From Rotaria sordida (Eukaryota; Rotifera; Eurotatoria; Philodinida; Philodinidae), in contig CAJNOL010001213.1 in assembly GCA_905250125.1 (NCBI GenBank), positions 1 through 64,000 on the forward strand: 64,000 nucleotides of DNA, given 5' to 3'. Shown here piece after piece: positions 10,901 to 27,100 of the stretch (position 1 is the stretch's first letter; the number at the start of each line of letters is the position of its first letter). Below the pieces are notes generated by a model. That model had not been told where the DNA came from, searched no databases, and saw only the letters and a list, made by a program, of their open reading frames with translations. A program made the position numbers and the translations under genes.

Positions 10901-13900
10901 TACGAAAGTCGTTTGTTTTTTTTTCAACTCGAATTAAGTATCTACTCTTAATAAACGATCTTTTATAGTAATGGTAAATTCGACATCTTTTATTCTTGAA
11001 ACAAACTCATCTTAATGAGATTAAAGTATAAATAAACCTGTCTAATATTTATGATTTAACCGATAAATGAAATTCTTTCGCCTGTGTATATTTGAGTGTT
11101 TAAAGATAATCAAAAGGTTTTTTTTTAAATCCAACTAATGAGTTTATGGATATAATCATATGTATTCTTAACAGTTCTCGTGTACAAGATACGACAGTTA
11201 GTATTTCAAGATTTTGATTATTAAAAGTTGTTTTTTTTTATAAAAGATAAGCCTGATCTTCGGCATCAGCATGCGAAAATACACTAAAGACTCTGTACTT
11301 CATTTCAAACGATTTCTAATAAAATTTTACGAATGAAAAGTTGAGGGAGAGAGTAGGAAGCAAATTTTAATATGAGATACTTTCTGATGAAATATACTTA
11401 GGACATATCAAAAGTTCTGGCCACGGCGTTTAAAGAATTTTTTCGGATAAGGAGGTTTATTGAGAAATGAAAAATCAAATATCCAATGTTGTAGAAGTTT
11501 TTGAGATGCATCGGATGGGATATAGTAAATCCTATGTTCATAGAAATTTAAAGAACCTGGAGTCAATTTACTGATAGACGACTACATATTGACAAGATGA
11601 TCGGATATGCTACATATAGGAAGTTGTAGTCCGTCAAAAACTCTACAAAATTGTATGTGAGGAAAAATATTTTCGACTAATACCAAGGATCACAATATTC
11701 AGAAATTTATCATGCTTGAGTATGAATGTGTAGTCGTCTATCAGTAAATTGACTTTAATTTCTTTAGAACCTTATGAAAACAAGATTTTCTATATACCAT
11801 TCGATGCGCCTCAAAAAGCTTTACAACATCGGATGTTTGGTTTTTCATTTCTCAGTAGATCCCCTTTTCCGAAAAGATCCGTTGAACACCATGGCCAGAA
11901 CTTTTGGTATGCTTTAAGAAGAATTTCCGGTATATTTCTGCATACTGTTTCCGACCATCAGACTTATTTTTCGGTATTTTCTATTGGATTGATCTTATTC
12001 GCTTTCAATACATGCGTTATTTTCTTTAATAATATTCTCGAAATTTTCGATTATTTAATGAATTATAATACATTTTCCAAGAGTAGGAATATCTTACTTC
12101 AGCAATTGATGCATAAAAACTTCTTGCTACTCCACTACCTTCACCAGGTTCATCTTTAAATGTAACTTTAACACGTTGTACAGCTAATGATGGTATAGAT
12201 GATGATGATGATGATGATGAATTTATATTTTGATTACGATAATAATATGAATTAAGTGTTCGAAATGTTTTTTGTATTAATAATATACGATCACGTTCCA
12301 TCTAAAATTTATAAAGATAATTTAATAGAGATGAAAATAAAGTTTTAATTTTACCGCTTCAAAACGAATATCTTTTTGATTTGTATTTTTAAATCTTTCC
12401 ATATCATGACGAAAACGTTGTTCACGAGCAGAAAATCCACTTGATTCATTTATTATTGAACCAGGTTCATTACCAACATCATCCAAAAATAATTTTACAA
12501 ATAATTCTATTGAAAATCTCCATCGTGTTAATAAATATTCATAGGAACCATTTAAAAGTATTGAATGTGATGTTGATTGTCTAGAAAACAAACAAACAAA
12601 NNNNNNNNNNNNNNNNNNNNNNNNNNNNNNNNNNNNNNNNNNNNNNNNNNNNNNNNNNNNNNNNNNNNNNNNNNNNNNNNNNNNNNNNNNNNNNNNNNNN
12701 TGTAGGATAACCTCGAGAAGTACTCGTTTAGATAGTCGAAAATTATTGAAAAACTTTTTGTTTTTGTATTTACCATTTGTTGATAAATTATTTGTTCGAT
12801 TTGTTGTTGATTTTTTCTTTGTTTCTATTTGTGTACGTTCAATAAGATTTTTAAGAAAACGATTACCATGTAATGTTGTATCATTTTCATTATGAACTAA
12901 ATTACTTAATGTCATACCAAAACGTATTTGAGATTCAAATGAATCCATTATTGTTGCAAACCATTGCCAACTTGGTAATAAACATTGTTCAATTTCTTTC
13001 TAGAAAAAAAAACAAACACACAAGTTTTGCTTTTGTTATATTTTTATATTATTTTACTTGTATAGTATCAAATGTATTTTGTTCATTGATTGTTGTTGTT
13101 GTTGTTAATACATTATGATATAAAGATGAAGCAGATAATGTTGATGGCCATCGAACAAGTAAATCAGTTATTTGTCGAATAAGAATACCAAAAGCTCGTG
13201 CTAATAAGGAATTTGTTATATTAACTGACATATTATTTGTTTGTTGTTGAAATGATTGAAATGATGTTGGTTGATTTATATTTGAAGTAGTACTTGTTGT
13301 TATTGGAGTTATATGACGTCGAGAAGGATTATCACCAACAAACATCGAACCTAGATATGATATTGAAAATTTTATTAAAAACATATACGATATAAATGGA
13401 GTCGATCAGATACAATCTTCTATTCTCAGTTCAATAATCATCCGAAAGATTGTTTGTATTCTGCTTCAAGTAGTTCTCAGCTTTTGCGTTAATAATTCAC
13501 TCATGAGGTGGATCTTATGAGAAAGGAGAATAATCTTGTCTTTCGGTAAATTCAATAATCCAATATTTTTCCTACTATTAATACTAGCTGTAGCTTTGGA
13601 CAGAAGGTCAGTATGATGTAGAATTCTTGCGCGCAATTACCTGAGCTCATCGTACAAACTATCTATGTTATAACATGATATCGGACAGATGATTCGAGAC
13701 AAATAGCCGCTAGTGTCTTGTTCAGAATGATTCTATGACCTCTGGTACTGAGGTTTCAACATAATGTCTGATGAATGCGTGTCAAACTTTCTGTAAGGAT
13801 CGTAAGATTTGTATGTAGGAAAACTTCAGATCGAAATTTTGTACTTTGATCAACTTTCTCATTATAGGTGGTAAATGTAATAATCTAGGCTTTCTATAGT

Positions 13901-15078
13901 CTCAAAGGATCCTATTTATGGGCAAACTAATAGTACAAAAATTCCGAACAATTTGAAGCAGTTTCTTCATATGATATCTTACACATTTCTCAGATAATCT
14001 AATAATAGCCAAGTCATAATTGGCTGTTAATTTTTAGAGTATGACTAGTTGCGTCAGTCACAGACGTGAGATCAATTGGGCAGATCCTAGTTCATATCGA
14101 TTATGTAATTTCTATTGATTTAAACTTAAAAAAAAGAATATCTTATTTTAATCTAATCGGATAGCCCAGTGGTAATTTTTCCTATATGAAGAAAATCCAC
14201 TAAAAAGTCAGTATCTCAGTCAAATCTTAACGTCAACAGAAGTTCTTCGGAAGACTTCCAAGTTTATCAATCCCTACAACTGGTAGAGTCCCTTTGGATC
14301 CGAACCCAGCCGATCAAAACTTTGAATTCGAACCTGATTGATTAATTTTTTGTGGAAAGAGTCCATTGGATTAAAAAAAATTCTAGATCCGAAATCAGTC
14401 GACTCAAAATTTTTAGAACCAAACTCGATGAGCTCTAACAACACAACACAATATGAGTTGCATGTATGTTAGAAATTTTCTAATTATAAAAATTTTTCTA
14501 TTGAATACAAACCCGTAATTGCTGTTCTATTTGTTAATCGTGGTACATTTAAATGATTATTTGTTGAATTAACTGTTTGTGTATTTAATCCTATTGAATT
14601 ATTACTTGTTGTTGATGATATTGAAACTAATCGATCATTTGTTATAGTTGTTCCACTACTTGTTGTTGTTGTAATAGGTAAATTATCTCTTGCATCATCA
14701 AATATCATTGGTTCATGTTGACTTGTATCATCACCTTCACCTAAAACACTATCACTTCGAACACTATCAACATCATCAGATTCTGAATTATTTTCATCAT
14801 CAGAAAATAATGTCATATGTTCATTTTCAGTTATTGCTGATGTTCGATGTGTATTTGTATTTAATCCACTATGATTACTTTCATTATCTGTATCAGATTC
14901 AGCAAGTAATTCTAATTCTATTTCACTTTCATTATCACTTAAATTAGTTGAAAGATTTTCACGTATTGCTGTCATTGTTGTTGTATTTGAATTATTTATT
15001 TCATGTTGAGATTGATTATCAGAATTATTATCATCATCTTCTATTAAATCAATATTTATTTCATTAATATTTTCATTT

Positions 15079-15110
<32 letters not shown>

Positions 15111-18100
15111 TGGATAACGTTGATATGCACGATAATATTCAGAATCAATATTAAATATTTCATCAAGACTTTGTAATATATCTGTATGTGTTGATAAAAG
15201 ATTAAACATAGCTATTGGTTTAGCTATACCATGACGAACAGGTGAAAGTAATAAATCAGCCATTTGTACAAGTGCATGAACAGATATAATTGTTAATGTT
15301 TGAAAAACACGTTTACATTGTACAAGTATTAATTGTGGTATAGTCAATGTTGTTGATGATGATGATGATAAATTTGAATTTGTTATATTACGTTTTATTG
15401 TTGAATTAATTGTAGAAGTTTTATCAGATGTTATTTGAAGACTTAATATAATAAATAAACGAATAACACTACGTACAAAACGTGATGATATATAATAAGC
15501 TATATCATGATTAATTGGATTTGATATTTCACGTATTAAAGTATTTAATAATATATCAAGAAGATCATTGGTTGTTGTTGTTGTTGTTGTTGTTGAAGTT
15601 TTTGATGTTGAATTTATTTGTTTGATTGTATTACATTTAACAATAAGAAAATAAGTAAAACGATCTAATTGACTTGTTTGTTGTTGTTCATCTAAGGAAA
15701 AAATATTTTCATTATTATATGTTGACATTATAGGTGAAGATGTTGATATTGGAGAAGATGTTTCTTTCATTTTTATTAAAGTTAAATCAAGATCATCAGG
15801 ACAGCCACATAATAACATAGATTTAACACTTGGCCAATCAGTTAGAATTAATTCAAGAGCACGACGACCTTAAAAAAAAAATAAAATGAATTTTTATTCT
15901 TATAACCAACATGTACTTGAGATCAGAGATGGGCAGCTCTGATTCTAGAGCAGAGCGATTGAATGGAGGCCTAGAATTGCGAGCGAGAAAATATCAGATG
16001 GATGCTGGAAACTGTAGTTTTTTTCTCTTCGATTTTTATCATTTAAAACAGAATTTGAGCGTCATTAATTAATAGAAAAGTTAGTAAGTGAAGAAGAGAT
16101 CAATGGAATTCGATACTATATAAAGTGGATCGTAAAAGTTTAAGACACCTTTATTTTTGAAGTTTTTCATCGAAGATAAAGTAGCTAGGTGAAATCCAAA
16201 TAGTGATTTAAATAGCTCTTGAAATTCTCTATCGAACAGAATATCTGTTAAATTTTCAAAAGATACTTTGTGAGAAGAGTTTTCCAGAAAAACCACGTCA
16301 GAGAGATTTTGAGAGAAAGACTTTTCATTATAAGCATCTCAGAGAGTAGAAGATTCTGAACAAAATAAAGAATCGTCCAGTTCTGCACGATACTCCGTCA
16401 TAAAGTTATAAGCATTAGAAAAAAACGCGTTTTTCGTCGATTTCTATCAAAAAAAACCCTAAAATTCAATTAAGCCCCCCCCCCCCCTCAAAAAAAGTCA
16501 ATTTTCGTGAGAACTGGCAAAATTGAGATAAATACATAGGAAAATAGTCCGTCGTCTGCTCTTTCAGAATTGGTAAACATTTTTCCTAGAAATTCAGAAT
16601 TTCAGAGAACCAGTTTTTGAAAAATCAGCGGCTTTTTGAAGTATCCAAAAATCTTTTTCGTTTTTTCTCATTTTTCGCTTTCTCGTATGCGCATCCCAAA
16701 TTTCTCTGTCATGGTTCGTCCAGTATATTAATATTTTTTTTTTGTTTGAAAGAGCGTGTCAAGATGCAGGGCACTACGCCGCCCTTTTTTCGAAATACCC
16801 CTTTTCTTTAGTCAATATAAACTCAGTGATATAATTCGACTACAATTTTTTGATAAATTTTTTAGTCATTGAACTTACAACCTCTTTTTTCCAATTAAAA
16901 AGGGAGTATTTCAAAAAAAGGGCGACGTAGTGCCCTACATTTTGACACGCTCTTTCAAACAAAAAAAAAATATTTATATATTGGACGAACCGTTACAGAG
17001 AAATTTGGATTGCCAAATTAGCTATTTTTCGACCTTGTTTGGTTAATATCTCCCTTAAATGGAATAGTTTTGGGCTGAAAATTTTATCATAGACTACCCT
17101 TAATGTCCCCAACATATCCTCCAAATTTCAGCTCGTTCCAATGTTCCTGGGCCGAGATCGATTTTTAAGGGGGGGGGGGGCCTTGAAATCGCATTTTCCC
17201 GTTTTTTTCTAATGCTCATAACTTTATGACGGAATATTGTACAGAGGTGGGCGATTCTTTATTTTGTTGAGAATTTTCTACTCTTTCAAATGCTTCTATT
17301 GAAAAATCTTTCTATCGAAATTCTCTAGGAATTGAAATTCTTCTGGCATGATTTTCTGTAAAACTCTCTTGACAAAGTTTCTTCTGAAAATTTGAGAGAT
17401 ATTCTATTCGATAGAGAATTTCAAGAGCTATTCAAATTTCTTTATTCTAGTTCTTCAAAATTATTTATGAATAATAAAGTACTCGCACATATTTTCTTTT
17501 ATCACAATAATACATAAGTTCGTAAATGTATTTTTTTGTTTTTAAAATAATAGAATTTTAGAAAATAAACTCTTACAAAATTGTGGTGGTTCTAAATGAT
17601 GATCTGGAATATTATTCATTTGAATATTTGTATCTAAATCTATAGAATTTGATATATTTTGATTTGTATTTGTTATTCCTGATGATATTATTTGATTTTG
17701 TAATTTTTTTGTTAATGGATTTAATCCTGTTATAATTGATGTATTATTTAATAATTGTTCACGTGTTTTTCTTGCTTGTTGTTGTAATATAGTAGTTGTT
17801 GATGTTCGAATAAATTGTTGTTGTTCAATAATTTGTCTTCCAACTGTTTGTACTAAATATAATAATAAATTTTCATAATGTAAATTTTTAATTTCAATAA
17901 GATTTATTTCATTTAATAATAATTTAAATAATTCAAAACGTTTTTGTTGATCACCAGATATTAATGATTTACATTTACATAATTCCCAACAATCACAATA
18001 TGCTGTTGGTGATGTACGTTTTAAACGACAATCATGTCCTTTATGACATGTTTGTGCACATTCACTACAACAACATAATGTACCTGATAGACCACATGTT

Positions 18101-21100
18101 TTACATTCAAATATAGCTTGACTTATATGTTCTTCACCTGTCCATGTAAATGAACATGTATCATTTGTACATATTGTATATAATGGTGAATAATCAGAAT
18201 TTATTGATGTTAATGGATAAATCATTCGAAGTAAAAAATTTTTATAAGATAATTTTATTGTTTCAAATGAAGATGATTCAAGAAAAAATTCTACTGATGA
18301 TGATGATGATGATGATGATTGTTCATAGGATGATTCATGTTTAGCTATTTTTCTAGCATATTCAAATAAAATTAATGCACTATGATAAGCACGTGTATTA
18401 ATAGCATACATAAATGGTGTTTGTCCTTCAAAATTACGAAAACTAAGTAATGATAAAAGATAGTCTTGAAATAATGAATAATCAAGAAGAAGACGAAGAA
18501 TTTTTATTGCACGTAAACGTTTTTCACGTTCATCATATTTACATGATGACCATACAGAAAAATCATTGGAATTTGAACGTATTGAACGTATTGTTGATGT
18601 TGAATTTATCATAGATCCACATGAATAATTTTGTTGTTGTTGAATAACTTGATTTTGAAGATGTTGAACTTTTGATGATGTATATGATGGAGATAATGAA
18701 CCAGCATTTGTTGTTACACCACTTGATAAACTCTGAAAAGAATGAAAAAAAAAAATACTCAATGTCAACGACATGAAAATACTTTACAAGCATAGGTGAT
18801 GGTCTTACAAAGAAACCTTAACATACAAGTTGAAGAGATGTATTCATGAATAGGACTATCTGTTTTTAGTTTCGTGCTAACGAGGGAAGGTCTTCGAATG
18901 ATCTGTCACCTATATGCATTATGTAGGCTATAATGAGTTATGAATATCCTGAAAAGAATTCGGGTTCATAGCTTATTACTACCGTGATACTATATTTTTA
19001 CGGAACTTTTTAAGCATAATGCCATCGTGTTCCTCAGAAAAATTGCATTTGGAATTTTGACTTGAGACCTTGTATAGTGATAGGTCTTAATGAGGAATAG
19101 TTTATTGTGAAAGTTTTAGATCTCTTGGTTGTTTCTAACCTAGGATACAGTTATGGTAAAAGTATACTTGTACACATTGATAGATTTCGAGGTTCTTATT
19201 TTAGAATAGGAACGATCAGAAGATCTGAAACTTTCAGATCTGTCACTATACAAAGCTTCAAGTTGAAATTCCAAATTCAGTTTTTCTGGTGTTCCTGACG
19301 GGAGACTAAGGTACTGTGCTTACGACGGAACATTTCCAGGTGTCTTGCTCTGATTTCATTCGTTCGTATATCATTCGATAGAGAACCTCGAGTAGATAAA
19401 AAGCCTAAAAGGGTTCTGACCGACGACTTTTTCTTCAGAGTTGCGATGAGTTTTCTGATTTTCCTAGCGAAAACTAGCATAAAAAGACAAATTCATAACT
19501 CCATCAAGGAAACTCATTGAAAGCTGAAATTTCTTTCGATGATAGTCTTAAGAGCCCTCCATATACTCTAAAAGTTTCACAATTCTATCACTCTGTTTTC
19601 TCGAATTATAGGCTATTTCTTTCAGTAAGGATGTAAGTGTGAGGGTAGGCGTCAGTGCTCCCTTTGCCCTGAAGAAAAAATCGTCGGCTGCAATCCTTCT
19701 ACTCGAGATTCCCTATCGAATGATATATAAATGAATGAAATCGGAGTGAGACATCTGAGAATGTTCTCTCGTTAGAAAATACCGTACAAATGCAGTATCT
19801 CGACCTATGGATCCGAACTCTTTTCAGAATATTCATAGTTCATTATGATTTACATAATACATATAGTCCTGACTTCAAAAGTGATGGATCACTTGAAGAT
19901 CTTCTCGTGTTAGCAATATATTTGCTAGCAAGAAGTGTGATATGATTCTTTTAGTAGTTATGCTTAGTCTGTCGATGGCGGCAACTAAAAATATTTGTAA
20001 ATTTGATGGTTGTAACTGAAATTTTTCGATGAATTTTTTTTTCTTAATTTCATAATTTCGAAGAACTTTGAAATGAAAATGATGATAGAAAACTTATTGA
20101 CAAGAAACTAAATGGTAACATCTCTCAAAACTGATTCGAGACGTCGGAAATTTGTAACAATCAAACACTTAGTTTTGCGTTGAGACAGCTGACATATCTT
20201 AAAAACTTTGCGGCTCTCGGCTTACATCTCTAGTCACGGCTTGCCTGGGGTCCAAATTTTTATCCCTATATTTCAACACTTCTTTTCGATTGTGTTTCAC
20301 AAGAGTCTTACTCTATAAAAATTTGATGCCGATCCAGGTGACATTATTGGAGATGATAATGATTGTACATCTGTAGAAGTTGAAGATTCATTCGTTGATG
20401 GTGGCCATGCATTAATAGATTGTTCATTTATATTCGATGAATTATTTATTCGTGTTGAATTTACTTCATTATGATCTGTATTTGTTTGTGAATGAAGAAA
20501 ATCAATAGCAAATGAAATACGTTTAAGATTATTATTTGTTTCATTTTGAATTTGTTCATCATTTATTAAATATTCTTTATTTGTTATTGGTATTGAAATA
20601 TATACACAAGCATGAAATATATTTCTATAACCATCTATATGTTCATCTAAAATTAATTTTAATAAATCATAATTTTTATTTATTTCAATATCATTTAATA
20701 TTGAACGTATTTTATCAATATCATAACGTAATATATGTGGAATTAAAATTCCTTTTTGTATTTGCATTATATTTAATATAATATGATTTTTATTTAAATT
20801 ATCATTAATTTTTAATGGAATTATTCCTTGTGAAAAATAATTAATTGGTAATAAATTTTTCCATTGTGGATCTTTTATATTTGTTTTATCTTGATTATAA
20901 ATTAATGGATAAATTAAATGATTACTATCAATTAATATATGTGAAATATCAATTGAATTTAATGTATATAAATGTAAAAAATTTTTATTTTCATTAATAA
21001 ATGATAATAATGATTGACGATTATTAATTAATGGTAAATTATTTTGTCGTATTGAACGACATAAACCATTATTACTTCCAACTTCATACATAATATAGTA

Positions 21101-24100
21101 AATAGTTGTATCACGTAATTGTAATGTATGAAGATCTAAAACAAAACAAAAATGAAAAGTAAAAAACAACAATGAATATGATTGATTTATAAAAAAAAAA
21201 TAAATTTATATTTACTTACAATCTTTATCAACTGAAAATGTTAATAATGTTCCATTTTCTAATGATATTCGTTTTGCATTTGAAAGTGATAATGAATAAT
21301 CGGGAGTTTTCGGAATTTGATTACCTTTAATGACCTATATATAGGAAAAAGAATGAATCTATTTTTCTTCAAAACGAATTTTCGTTCATTTAGATACAAC
21401 TCTCCTAAGAGAAATGATGTACTGGATGTCGTAGATTCGCTTCCATTTATTTTATATCGAGTTCAATTTGCGTTATGTAAATTTAATGGTTTATAGTTTT
21501 TATGACGAGTCAGGAAAGGGAATATTCTTAACAAATATACATAGCCGATGTCAGAAAAAAGTTTATCGTAATCGTAGCTTTCAAGACTACTAGACAATTT
21601 GTAACTATGCATTTTAAAATTGACTTTAACAGCGAAATCAATGATAGTACGTTTTCCTATCTTCGAGTCTGTTTAGAATTTGTTGAATATTTCCTAGCAC
21701 TGTATGCATCGGATTTCATAAAATCTGAGAAGTTCTTCCGTACAGAGAATAATTTGAAGGATTCTTCCGTGTTATCAATTTATTATTTTAACACTATATT
21801 TACTAAAATGAATGAAAGTGAATTTTAAAGTTCTGTTCGGATGAAAACTGAGCATAGGTACTGACATTCGTTTGAAATCACCCTGACGAAGGAACGTTTT
21901 CAAATATCCAATCGCTTTTGAGTTTAGACACTGTACATCAGATAGATCTCACGAGGAAACCTTCCGAGGTGTTAAAAAGCTTTTGAACTTAAATTTTGTC
22001 CATAAGTAGGGGATATATAGACTAGAAAAAGTCGAAGATGATATCGGCCCACGTTGCGATTTAGCTGAGATATCAGCTTTTTACTAGAATTTTCCTATAG
22101 GACCCCATTTTCTCGATACGATGAAAGTTTCGAGTTTTGAAGTGAAGTTTTGCCCATATCAAGATCTCAACTAGAGTGGCTTATCTACAAAGTTTCAAAG
22201 TTTTTAGACTAAGCATTACCGAGATATAATATTTTCAAAATATCTATGCGTAAGAGGATATCCGTAAAAAGCGTGTTCATGATAACAGGCTCATATCTCG
22301 GTAATGCTTAGTCTAAAAACTTTGAAACTTTGTAGATAAGCCACTCTAGTTGAGATCTTGATATGGGCAAAATTTCATTTCAAAACTCGAAACTTTCATC
22401 TTATCGGGAAAATGGAGTCCTGTAGGAAAATTCTAGTAAAAAGCTGATATCTCAGCCAAATCGCAACTTGGACCGATATCATCTTAGGCCTTTTCTAGTC
22501 TATATATCCCCTACTTATGGACAAAATTTGAGCTCAAAAGCTTTTTAACACATCGGAAGGTTCCCTCGCCAGTGAAATATGAAAAATTCTAAAAGCATAA
22601 ATGCTCTTAGGTCTCCTGTTCAGAGTTACAGGCAGAGTATAATACCAACAAATCGAATGGTGATATTTCGATCTGAGATTTTGCCTACAGACAGATCTAG
22701 TTGTGAGTAGGATATCCTGAAAACGTCAGCTGAAAAGAATGTTTCCTTTCCGACATATTAAAATTTCAAAAAAAACAGAAAATTCTAACATCTTCCGTGG
22801 TATATGAATGATTTTTGGGACTTTAATATTTCGGAAAGGAAACATTCTTTTAAACTGAAATTTTCAGGATATCCTACTCACAACTAGATCTGTGTCTGAG
22901 CAAAATCATAGGTCGAAATACTGCCATTCGATTTGTTAATATTTACTATGCCTATAACTCTGAACAGAAGGCCTAAGAGCACTTTTCATATCTCACTCGG
23001 GTCTACCATATGCACAGAGTCTGAACTCAAAAGTAATTGGACAGTTAAAAACGTTCTCTCGTGAGAGTTTTGTAGCTCTTGTTATATAGAGATTCTCCTA
23101 AAGGTCATAAGTTCACTTTAGTTTGACCTATCGGATTGAAATTTTTACCAGAAGCGTTTCTCACTAGGGTTATAACGAAGAAAGATTCCTAACTAATACG
23201 TCACTTTTGAGTCTGGACTCTGTTTTCCACTCAAAGGCGACATCAGGAAAATTGAGTTTTGAATTTCACACTTGAAAGTTTATATAGAAGTAGATCTATT
23301 AATCTATTGTGAAAGTTTCAGATTTTCAGAATCGAAATAATCAGAAGATCTGAAACTTTCACAATAAACTAGTCTGATTAAGATCTACTTCTATGCAAAG
23401 AAGATTCAAAAGCAATATATCAATTGAAGACCTTTTCCCTCATAATTGGTAAATCTATTGTGTAGAGGAAAACATTAATTCTTTTATATTAAAATTCACC
23501 TACTAGAAGATCATCTTTTCGAAGAATTCGACAATTTTCAAGATTATTTCCATCAATATTTGTATCATTATTATTTTGTGATGGAAATTTAACAAGTACA
23601 AGTGATCCATCAATTTTCATAACTTTTCCAATTGGTGCTACACGACAATCTTCAATAAAAATAACTTCATCTAATGGCCAATATTCTTCATCTTTTATTT
23701 TACTATGTTGTTCATTTAAATCATTATCATCAATTGTTGTTAAAAATGAATTTGTTCCTATTGTTGAATTAGTATGTTGTTTTTTACGTTTTAATGATGA
23801 TACAAAACTTGTATTTGAATCTACACTACATGTTGATGATGCTGGTGATGGTGGTGGAGGCATTTCTAATGAACTTTTATCATCATTTTCATATCGAATT
23901 TTATTTGTTATAAAATCATATGTTTTTATACGAAAACGTGCTGTATTTGATAATATCCATGCTTGTTCCATTAATTGTCCTAATTTTGGTTGTCCATTAT
24001 GTATATAAAAAGCCCAAGCACCTTGATTATAATATGGATTTGATATTAAACAAACCGAACAACCAACTGTTATAATTTGTTGTTGTTGTTGCGTATTTGT

Positions 24101-27100
24101 ACGATTTTTTTGACGTGTTTTATCTTTTAAACGTTCAAGTAATTTTTTACGTGGTTTATATGGTAATAAACCATACCAATATAAATCATTTGTATCTGTT
24201 CGAAATATTGTATATAATGGTGATGTTTGTATATCAATAATACGTATAGATGAAAAATTTTGTAATGAATGTTGAAATTTAAGATTAACTTGTGTACCTA
24301 ATGATTCATCAATCCATGTTGCTATACGATTTGTTTCTGTTAATATTGATGCACGAATAAGATTAGCAGAAAGATTAGTTATTTTTTCATTTAATAATTG
24401 TAATATTAAAGTTTTTGAATGTTTTATTTGTAAATTATCATAATCTTGATATGGATAATCATCATGCCAATTCCATTGACATAATTGTCCATTTATATTT
24501 ATAGCAATTAATTCAGAATAAAGACATGCTATATGTGTAAAACGTGGATAGATTTCATTAGAATTTGTATCAGTCCAAAATTGTAATTGATCACTAAATA
24601 TAATTGGATTTTGTGATGATGATGATGATGTTAAATTTGTTGTTGTATTTGATGTAGAATGTTGAGATTGATCTTTTCGTATAGATGTATTTATTTTAAT
24701 ATTTGAATCTTTAACTATTGATAAATCATCAGGTTTTAATTCACGATCAATACGATTAAAAATTTCTTCACGTAAAGAACCATCAAGCCAACGTGGATCA
24801 TAACGTGTTCGTTTACGATCACGATCATTTGATGTTGTTGAAGATGTAACTGTAGTAGATGAATTTACTATTGAAGGATTTGTTGTTGCTTGTTCACCAC
24901 CAAGAGTAGAATTTATTGTAGATGATGAAGATGAAATATTATTTACTAGAATAAAAATAAAAATTTTTTTGTTGGTAGATATTTATTTTGTTAAATACGA
25001 TCTAAAAGGAATATTGAAGTATACAAGTAGAAAGATAACTACAAAGTTTTGATCCACGAATGTGATATATGTAGGTTTGTAGAGAAAGACTTTCTTGAAT
25101 GAAATGTATGTATTATGAAATTCTATTTCATACTGTTGAAAAATCAATAGATGATGCAACCTTCACCGCGCAAATGTGGTGCCCTAGTGAATGTACTGAA
25201 CTAAGGGTACCTGAAGTATCTTAAAATACGTTTAGGTACGTATAAGATACTGGGGCGGGTATCCTGCTGGAAAGTGTCTAGTAAATGGATACTTGAAGGT
25301 ACTGATCAAATACTCAACTGGGTACTATTATACAGTATTTTTAGGTAACCTGTTGCTAAAATTGCAGTATGTTGATGATCGAACTTAACCTTTGACTTTT
25401 TTCATTTTTGTTCCTCTCAAAGCAATTTATGATATTTTTTCGATTTTATTTAATTTAATTTTTCCAATTCTGGAAATTCAAGCAGATCAAATTTCGGAAT
25501 CTGACCAGTCTTGAGTTGGTCGGATCTCCATCAGATCACTTCAAGGTAGTCTTCTCTCAATTTTACGATCGAAATCGGCATGTTTTCGACTAGTAAATAG
25601 TCAAGAAATTATCTAGAAAAAATTAGTAATATGAAGCCGTGTGTGCAAAAGAAAACGGTGAATGAACAGTTGATACACACAACGCGACAAATCTAGGATA
25701 CTCTATAGAACTTTCCTCAGTAAAACGACAGGTGCGAGTACTCATACAAGTACTTGTTCAGTAAGTATGCTGCTATGGGTACCCAATGCAGTACCTACAT
25801 CAGTATAATTACTGAGATTTTTTTGAAGTACTCGTATCGAGTATCTTGCTGAGATTTTCTCAGTACTTTCTCTAGGAAACGATAGATGACCATTGTGAAT
25901 TTTTCTTTCGTAAACCAAACACTATTCATTGATGTCAAAGGCTATTCCTATAAAGAAGATAGGCATGAGAATTATCTATTTAAGGCCTACCCCTCAAAAA
26001 TTGATCTCAGATCAGAAACATTCAAATTGCATGAAACTTTCGGGATATATTGAGATTGATGCACGATGACTATAGAAAAAGTTTCAGCCCTATAGCACGA
26101 TGTTTGACAAAGATATTCACCGAACAAGGGTTAAAAATAGCTGGATCATATCCAGGCTATACGATTAGGAAGGGGAAGCGGGGGGATTTCCCCCCTCTAA
26201 ATTTTTTCTTATGTTATAGCTTTCTTCCTGAAAATTTTCATCACGAGTAGTTAACCGTTTTTACTCAATGGTTTAGAGAAAATGAATCACTTTCAAAGAG
26301 AAATAGCTCAGACCCAAAGAGAAATATCTCAGATCCAAAGAGAAAATAGTCCAGATCCAAAAAGAAAATGGATCAGTTTCAGGACGTACGATTAGACGGG
26401 GGAAGCTAGAGGATTTTCCTCATCTAAAATTTTTTATGTTATGACTTTCTCCTTGGAAATTTTGTACGAGCACTCACTGATTTCTAACACCGTTTGGAAT
26501 GAAAGAGAAACAGTAAAATTTCCAAGGAAAACATGTTCGAAATGAAAGAGAAAACAGTAAATTTCAAAGAGAAAATCATTCGAAATGAAAGGTATAGAGT
26601 AAATAAACTTGTTTTCATTCATTTGAAATTTTTTCAAAAGTTTGTTACCGCGAAAAATAGAAAAAGCAAATTTCTAAAATTGAGACAAGGCGCTCTGACT
26701 TTTTCGACCACGAATACGTTTTATTACAGAAAAATTAATGTAAAGAACTGTTTCTCCCTAGTTTTGGGAGACTTTCTCCCTGAGCTTTTTCCCCCTTTTA
26801 ACCAAAACCAAACGAAAACTATGGGAGGACCACGAGGGTTGTTACTCTGATGCAATCAACATCATATCAGAATTTTCTCTACTATCATTGAGAACATGAA
26901 ATATCTCAAATAATAAATACATACCACTACTAGCAATTCTTGCTGAAACAACTCTTCGTTGAATATTACTATATCGTAAAGGAAAATCAGATTCATCGAA
27001 AAATTCTGATTCAAGTATAATTCCAGGATGTTCACTATGTGGATTAACATCAAGTAATGAAATGAGATCAGCTGAAAAAAGAAACATTAAATGAAATTTA

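Noticed and set aside
14690-14947. Plus-strand ORF rich in His and Tyr
   Set aside because: It is the antisense of the Asp/Ser-rich acidic region of UBR5; codon bias of the real gene explains it.
26533-26850. Plus-strand ORF of 105 codons in the UBR5 intron
   Set aside because: Lies in repeat-derived intronic DNA, opposite in strand to the gene, with no domain.
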